Origin: Nitrospirota bacterium
Lineage (GTDB): Bacteria; Nitrospirota; Thermodesulfovibrionia; Thermodesulfovibrionales; JdFR-88
DNA length: 8,655 bases
NCBI GenBank assembly: GCA_021790695.1
Contig: JAJYGJ010000180.1
Span: 1-8,655 of the forward strand
Direction of reading: 5' to 3'
The position numbers and the translations under genes are program-made. The notes under the pieces were generated by a model. It was not told the origin of the DNA. It did not search any database and saw only the letters and a program-made list of their open reading frames with translations. Below, piece after piece: positions 6,588 to 8,655 of this stretch (its first letter is position 1; each line of letters starts with the position of its first letter).

Positions 6588-7585
6588 AGCGGAAGGTGCT
6601 CGTGGTAAAACCGAGTTCCCTTGGGGACGTCATCCATTCCCTGCCCTTCCTCTATTCGATCAAGGCGCAGATGCCCGGCCTCCGGGTCCACTGGGTGATA
6701 ACGGAGGAACTGGCCCCTCTTCTGGAGGGCCATCTGCTCATCGAACGCCTCTGGAAGATAAAGAAGGACGGATGGAAGATGCCGGGCCGGATATTGGAGA
6801 CCGCCTCTGAGCTTGCGGCCCTGTCAAAGGCGCTCAGGAAGGAGGAGTTTGACGCGGTACTCGACCTCCAGGGGCTTTTGAGGAGCGCCCTTATCACGCG
6901 GATGGCGGGTGCCAGGACGACCATCGGTTTTAAAAATCCGAGGGAGCCCGCGGCAGGTCTTTTCTACGCCCACAGGGTGCACGCCTCCTGGAAGCAGCAT
7001 GCCGTCGAAAGATACCTTAAGATGGCCGAATTCGCGGGCTTTAAGACCAGGGTGGAGTTTCCTCTGCCTGAGATGGAAGGCTTTGAACCGCCGCTTGAAA
7101 AGTACGCCCTGATCGCTCCGGGGGCGAGATGGCCGTCCAAGAGATGGCCGGCGCGCAGGTTCGGAGAGCTTGCCGGCGGGCTGGAGTTGGACTCCCTGGT
7201 GATCGGGGCGGCCGGTGATGCGGGGCTTGCCGAAGAGGTGGCCTCCCATTCGGGGGGCAAGGCGATACCGTTTGCGGGAAAAAGCTCGCTTAAGATGCTG
7301 GTGGAGTTGATACGCCGTGCTTCGTTCATGGTCACGAACGATTCCGGCCCGATGCACATAGCCGCCGCCCTCGGGGTGCCGGTTTTTGCCGTCTTCGGGC
7401 CCACCGACCCGGCGCACACCGGGCCGTACGGAAACGGCACCAGGGTGGTGATAAGGGGCCGGACGGGGTGTTCGCCGTGCAGGCGGCGGACCTGCCGAAG
7501 CATGCGCTGCATGGATGAGATAAGCGTCCGGATGGTCCGGGAGGAGATGGAAAAGGCCCTGCACCCGGCGGCCCTTTTCCCTTGA
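6557..7585 (+). CDS. waaC: ADP-heptose:LPS heptosyltransferase I family (WaaC-like, GT9)
   Basis: WaaC transfers the first L,D-heptose from ADP-heptose to Kdo2-lipid A at the cytoplasmic face of the inner membrane. This 342-residue protein has the GT9 N-terminal motif VVKPSSLGDVIHSLPFLYSI (16-35), with Asp24 at the catalytic-base position, and the nucleotide-sugar motif VTNDSGPMHIAAALGVP (259-275), with Asp261. GPTDPAHTGPYG (281-292) and a Cys-rich tail CSPCRRRTC (305-313) follow. KPSSLGDVIHSLP is typical of WaaC, whereas WaaF has NWVGDAVM; this separates it from the upstream fusion. A second WaaF-like or other GT9 acceptor specificity cannot be excluded. The ATG at 6557 lies inside the preceding gene and has no SD, so translation is probably by coupling or reinitiation. 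A GTG at 6596 would start nearer the first strand. Confidence 0.88.
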   Translation: MDEQPLQQVIKRKVLVVKPSSLGDVIHSLPFLYSIKAQMPGLRVHWVITEELAPLLEGHLLIERLWKIKKDGWKMPGRILETASELAALSKALRKEEFDAVLDLQGLLRSALITRMAGARTTIGFKNPREPAAGLFYAHRVHASWKQHAVERYLKMAEFAGFKTRVEFPLPEMEGFEPPLEKYALIAPGARWPSKRWPARRFGELAGGLELDSLVIGAAGDAGLAEEVASHSGGKAIPFAGKSSLKMLVELIRRASFMVTNDSGPMHIAAALGVPVFAVFGPTDPAHTGPYGNGTRVVIRGRTGCSPCRRRTCRSMRCMDEISVRMVREEMEKALHPAALFP

Positions 7586-7610
7586 CTTTTGGCCCTCGCG
7601 GGCGTAAATT
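7582..7610 (+). promoter_or_regulatory. Promoter of the lipoprotein gene, leaderless geometry
   Basis: TTGACT (7582-7587), a 17-bp spacer and TAAATT (7605-7610) match a housekeeping-sigma promoter at 5/6 and 4/6. The -35 overlaps the waaC stop codon. The ATG at 7618 is 7 nt beyond the -10 and has no SD in front, so the transcript would begin at or next to the start codon. Confidence 0.55.
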
Positions 7611-7617
7611 GTCGCCT

Positions 7618-8223
7618 ATGGGCCCAGACGCTCCAAAAAGGGCGGTTTTTAAAATATTTGCCGCCGCGGCCTGCCTGCTTTTCATCGCGGGGTGCCAGAC
7701 CGTCAACTTAAACCGCGCGGTGACGGGCACGGCATGCGCCACCAGGTCCCGGTGCCTGAAGGACATGAACCTGCCCAACCCGGCGGCACCGCGGTATGTA
7801 TTCGTCGTCGGCCCGTACACATTCAACGAAACCGCGAAAGGCTCGCTGGGCACATCTTTCGGGACGACATACCGAGGCGACGTTGAGCTTTGCGTGGCAA
7901 GGGCCCTCGCCCGCGAGTTCGGGGACAGGGCGAAGGTAGTCTTTGACAGCAAGGGCCTGGCCGGCCCCTATGCCGGGATAAGGATAACGAGGGCAGACTT
8001 CCATAGCGATTACACGATGGGATGGCACATGCAGATAGACTACACCCTGACATACGGCGGTAAATCGGTCCCGCTTGCCGCAAGGACCGGCATAAAAAAT
8101 TTCCTGAGCGCGCGCCAGGCGGCCGAAACCCAGTACCTGGCGGCCTGCGGCATCCTCGCGAGGCAGGTGAAGGAAAACCTGGGCGGGATGGGCATCGACT
8201 CATCGAAAGAGGTGATTCATTGA
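7618..8223 (+). CDS. Small predicted lipoprotein of unknown function
   Basis: A 201-residue precursor. Residues 1-25 form a lipoprotein signal peptide: positive charge (K7, R8, K12), a hydrophobic core and the lipobox IAGC with lipidated Cys26. Position +2 is Gln, not Asp, which by the E. coli sorting rule would favour the outer membrane. The mature part is about 176 residues with Cys at 40, 46, 92 and 177, available for disulfides in the periplasm. It has a likely mixed alpha/beta fold: YVFVVGPYTFNE (60-71), LCVARALAREFG (91-102), and a beta-hairpin-like WHMQIDYTLTYGGKSVPL (136-153). No family is recognised. It follows waaC by 32 bp but has its own promoter, so it is probably a separate transcription unit; an envelope role is inferred from the lipobox alone. 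The ATG at 7618 is chosen because it gives a standard signal peptide. Confidence 0.85.
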   Translation: MGPDAPKRAVFKIFAAAACLLFIAGCQTVNLNRAVTGTACATRSRCLKDMNLPNPAAPRYVFVVGPYTFNETAKGSLGTSFGTTYRGDVELCVARALAREFGDRAKVVFDSKGLAGPYAGIRITRADFHSDYTMGWHMQIDYTLTYGGKSVPLAARTGIKNFLSARQAAETQYLAACGILARQVKENLGGMGIDSSKEVIH

Positions 8224-8231
8224 AACGGGGG

Positions 8232-8260
8232 GCCGGGACCGCCAATTAGGCCCGGCTTAA
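8232..8260 (+). terminator. Candidate terminator after the lipoprotein gene
   Basis: GCCGGG (8232-8237) pairs with CCCGGC (8251-8256). After a one-base bulge, CC (8239-8240) pairs with GG (8249-8250), leaving an 8-nt loop. It starts 9 nt after the stop codon. The following tract, TTAAAA, is a poor U-run, so termination may be weak or Rho-assisted. Confidence 0.4.
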
Positions 8261-8300
8261 AACGGGCCATTTCCCATTTGCGACGCCGTATGCCTTGAAG

Positions 8301-8454
8301 TTATTAATCGTCTCAAAATAGTCTGAACATCCCATGTCGTCATTGCCGCACGTCTTTAGCGGGAATCCAGGTCAAAATGGATGCCCGATCAAGGTCCTCG
8401 GGCATGACGAACAAAGGACGAAATCGGTAAGTACTATTATGAGACTGTTAATAA
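8301..8454. repeat. 154-bp MITE-like element with 22-bp imperfect terminal inverted repeats
   Basis: The left arm (8301-8322) reads TTATTAA, TC, GTCTCA, A, AATAGT. The right arm (8433-8454) is its reverse complement at 19 of 22 positions (ACTATT, A, TGAGAC, TG, TTAATAA). The 110 bp between the arms encloses a 74-bp cloverleaf repeat and has no coding potential. No clear target-site duplication is seen; TA or TTA at the ends could hide one. The size and arms suit a non-autonomous mobile element, but a regulatory dyad upstream of nrdJ is also possible. It occupies most of the 297-bp gap between the lipoprotein gene and nrdJ. Confidence 0.55.
8337..8410. repeat. 74-bp intergenic palindromic repeat that folds as a cloverleaf
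   Basis: The outer stem TCGTCAT (8337-8343) pairs with ATGACGA (8404-8410). Inside are three hairpins: CCGC/GCGG (8346-8349/8359-8362), ATCCA/TGGAT (8365-8369/8378-8382) and GCCCGA/TCGGGC (8383-8388/8398-8403). The second abuts the third, and the third abuts the outer stem. From memory it resembles the widespread CATTCCCGC...GCGGGAATCCA intergenic repeat family. Here the first arm reads CATTGCCGC, so one expected pair is lost (G8345 against G8363), suggesting a decayed copy. It is not a tRNA: no acceptor end or T-arm consensus. Confidence 0.65.
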
Positions 8455-8490
8455 AGCCTCTTGCAGCCGAATCGATTTTGAGACAGGTTC

Positions 8491-8499
8491 TGATATAAT
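8491..8499 (+). promoter_or_regulatory. Extended -10 promoter for nrdJ, with a short palindrome at the start site
   Basis: TGATATAAT (8491-8499) is a perfect extended -10 (TG-N-TATAAT); the -35 position (ATCGAT, 8471-8476) is not a match. The leader would be about 14-15 nt. A perfect 11-bp palindrome, TCCAATTTGGA (8499-8509), overlaps the last base of the -10 and the expected start site, where an operator could sit. Confidence 0.55.
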
Positions 8500-8516
8500 C
8501 CAATTTGGACGGACTT

Positions 8517-8532
8517 TGTCATGGATATGACA
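8517..8532 (+). promoter_or_regulatory. Hairpin enclosing the nrdJ start codon
   Basis: TGTCAT (8517-8522) and ATGACA (8527-8532) form a perfect 6-bp stem with a GGAT loop, putting the first ATG (8521) partly in the stem. It could reduce initiation or be a protein-binding dyad. It does not match the ACAC-rich NrdR box. A stem this short can occur by chance. Confidence 0.3.
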
Positions 8533-8655
8533 AGAGAAGTTTTGCCGATGGAGCTTACCCGGAATGCCCGTAAAGTCCTCAGGGCCAGATATCTCCTGAA
8601 AGACGAGCACGGGGCCTCTCTCGAAACGCCTGAAGAGCTGATGAGGCGGGTGGCC
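8521..8655 (+). CDS. nrdJ: Adenosylcobalamin-dependent (class II) ribonucleotide reductase, N-terminal fragment
   Basis: Only the first 45 codons are in the window. The protein begins with a short lead, then LTRNARKVLRARYLLKDEHG and ETPEELMRRVA. This is the N-terminal signature I know from class II reductases (LTxNAxxVLxxRYLxKDxxG...ETPEExxxRVA), which reduce ribonucleotides to deoxyribonucleotides using a B12 cofactor radical and work with or without oxygen. The catalytic cysteines and glycyl/cobalamin-related regions lie beyond the edge. Class I alpha chains share some of this N-terminal look, so the class is likely rather than proven. Possible starts are ATG 8521, 8527 and 8548; the first fits the promoter, and only a weak GGACGG (8507-8512) stands as SD. 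No cobalamin riboswitch is seen upstream. Confidence 0.8.
   Translation, partial: MDMTREVLPMELTRNARKVLRARYLLKDEHGASLETPEELMRRVA

Noticed and set aside
6824..7564. Open minus-strand frame of about 246 codons opposite waaC
   Set aside because: It is antisense to a complete GT9 enzyme and has no recognisable motif.
8337..8410. tRNA gene, suggested by the cloverleaf fold
   Set aside because: Arm sizes are wrong and there is no T-loop GTTC sequence, D-loop or acceptor consensus; it is better explained as a palindromic intergenic repeat.
8224..8520. Cobalamin riboswitch upstream of nrdJ
   Set aside because: No B12-box-like sequence is visible, and the promoter at 8491-8499 leaves a leader too short for a riboswitch.
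1..8655. CRISPR arrays, transposase genes, rRNA or tRNA genes
   Set aside because: No regularly spaced direct repeats, no transposase motifs and no structural RNA signatures were found on either strand.

Overview
The window is a GC-rich, densely coded bacterial chromosome segment with eight whole or partial genes that can be named by family and one that cannot. The organism looks like a Gram-negative anaerobe or microaerophile. It has two ADP-heptose:LPS heptosyltransferases and a heptose-bisphosphatase (so an LPS outer membrane), a lipobox lipoprotein, a flavodiiron protein, and a class II (B12-dependent) ribonucleotide reductase. The strong use of AGG for Arg and ATA for Ile despite the GC content recalls Nitrospirota or Desulfobacterota-type genomes. 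That taxonomic guess is inference only.

Layout. (1) 1-514, minus strand: N-terminal part of a flavodiiron NO/O2 reductase, running off the left edge. (2) 695-1240, plus: an APS-kinase-like P-loop kinase, followed after 16 bp by mutL (1257-2978), whose C-terminal endonuclease motif is intact. (3) 2982-4145, minus, convergent with mutL with a 3-bp gap: a globin-coupled sensor histidine kinase whose phosphoacceptor His position is Asp. (4) 4336-7585, plus: an overlapping three-gene LPS inner-core unit, namely a WaaF-GmhB fusion, a 222-residue protein of unknown function, and a WaaC-type heptosyltransferase. (5) 7618-8223, plus: a small lipoprotein with its own promoter, then a probable terminator hairpin. 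(6) 8224-8520: an intergenic stretch with a 154-bp inverted-repeat element enclosing a 74-bp cloverleaf-folding repeat. (7) 8521 onward, plus: the start of nrdJ, cut by the right edge.

How the genes fit together. The GmhB domain makes D-glycero-beta-D-manno-heptose 1-phosphate, an intermediate of ADP-heptose synthesis. WaaC and WaaF use ADP-heptose to add the first and second heptoses to Kdo2-lipid A. The fusion and the overlaps suggest these steps are made as one translationally coupled unit, with the unknown protein in the same unit. The flavodiiron protein and the globin sensor kinase both concern O2/NO, but they are not adjacent, so a link between them is speculative.

The most notable points are: (a) four genes that share a -35/-10 pair placed so that transcription would start at or beside the ATG, with no Shine-Dalgarno sequence, implying leaderless mRNAs; (b) a U_UUU_UUU heptamer at the WaaF/GmhB junction, with an upstream SD-like run and a downstream hairpin, where either a -1 ribosomal shift or one-U transcript slippage gives an immediate UGA and releases WaaF alone; (c) the His-to-Asp change in the globin-coupled kinase; (d) the nested inverted-repeat/cloverleaf element upstream of nrdJ.
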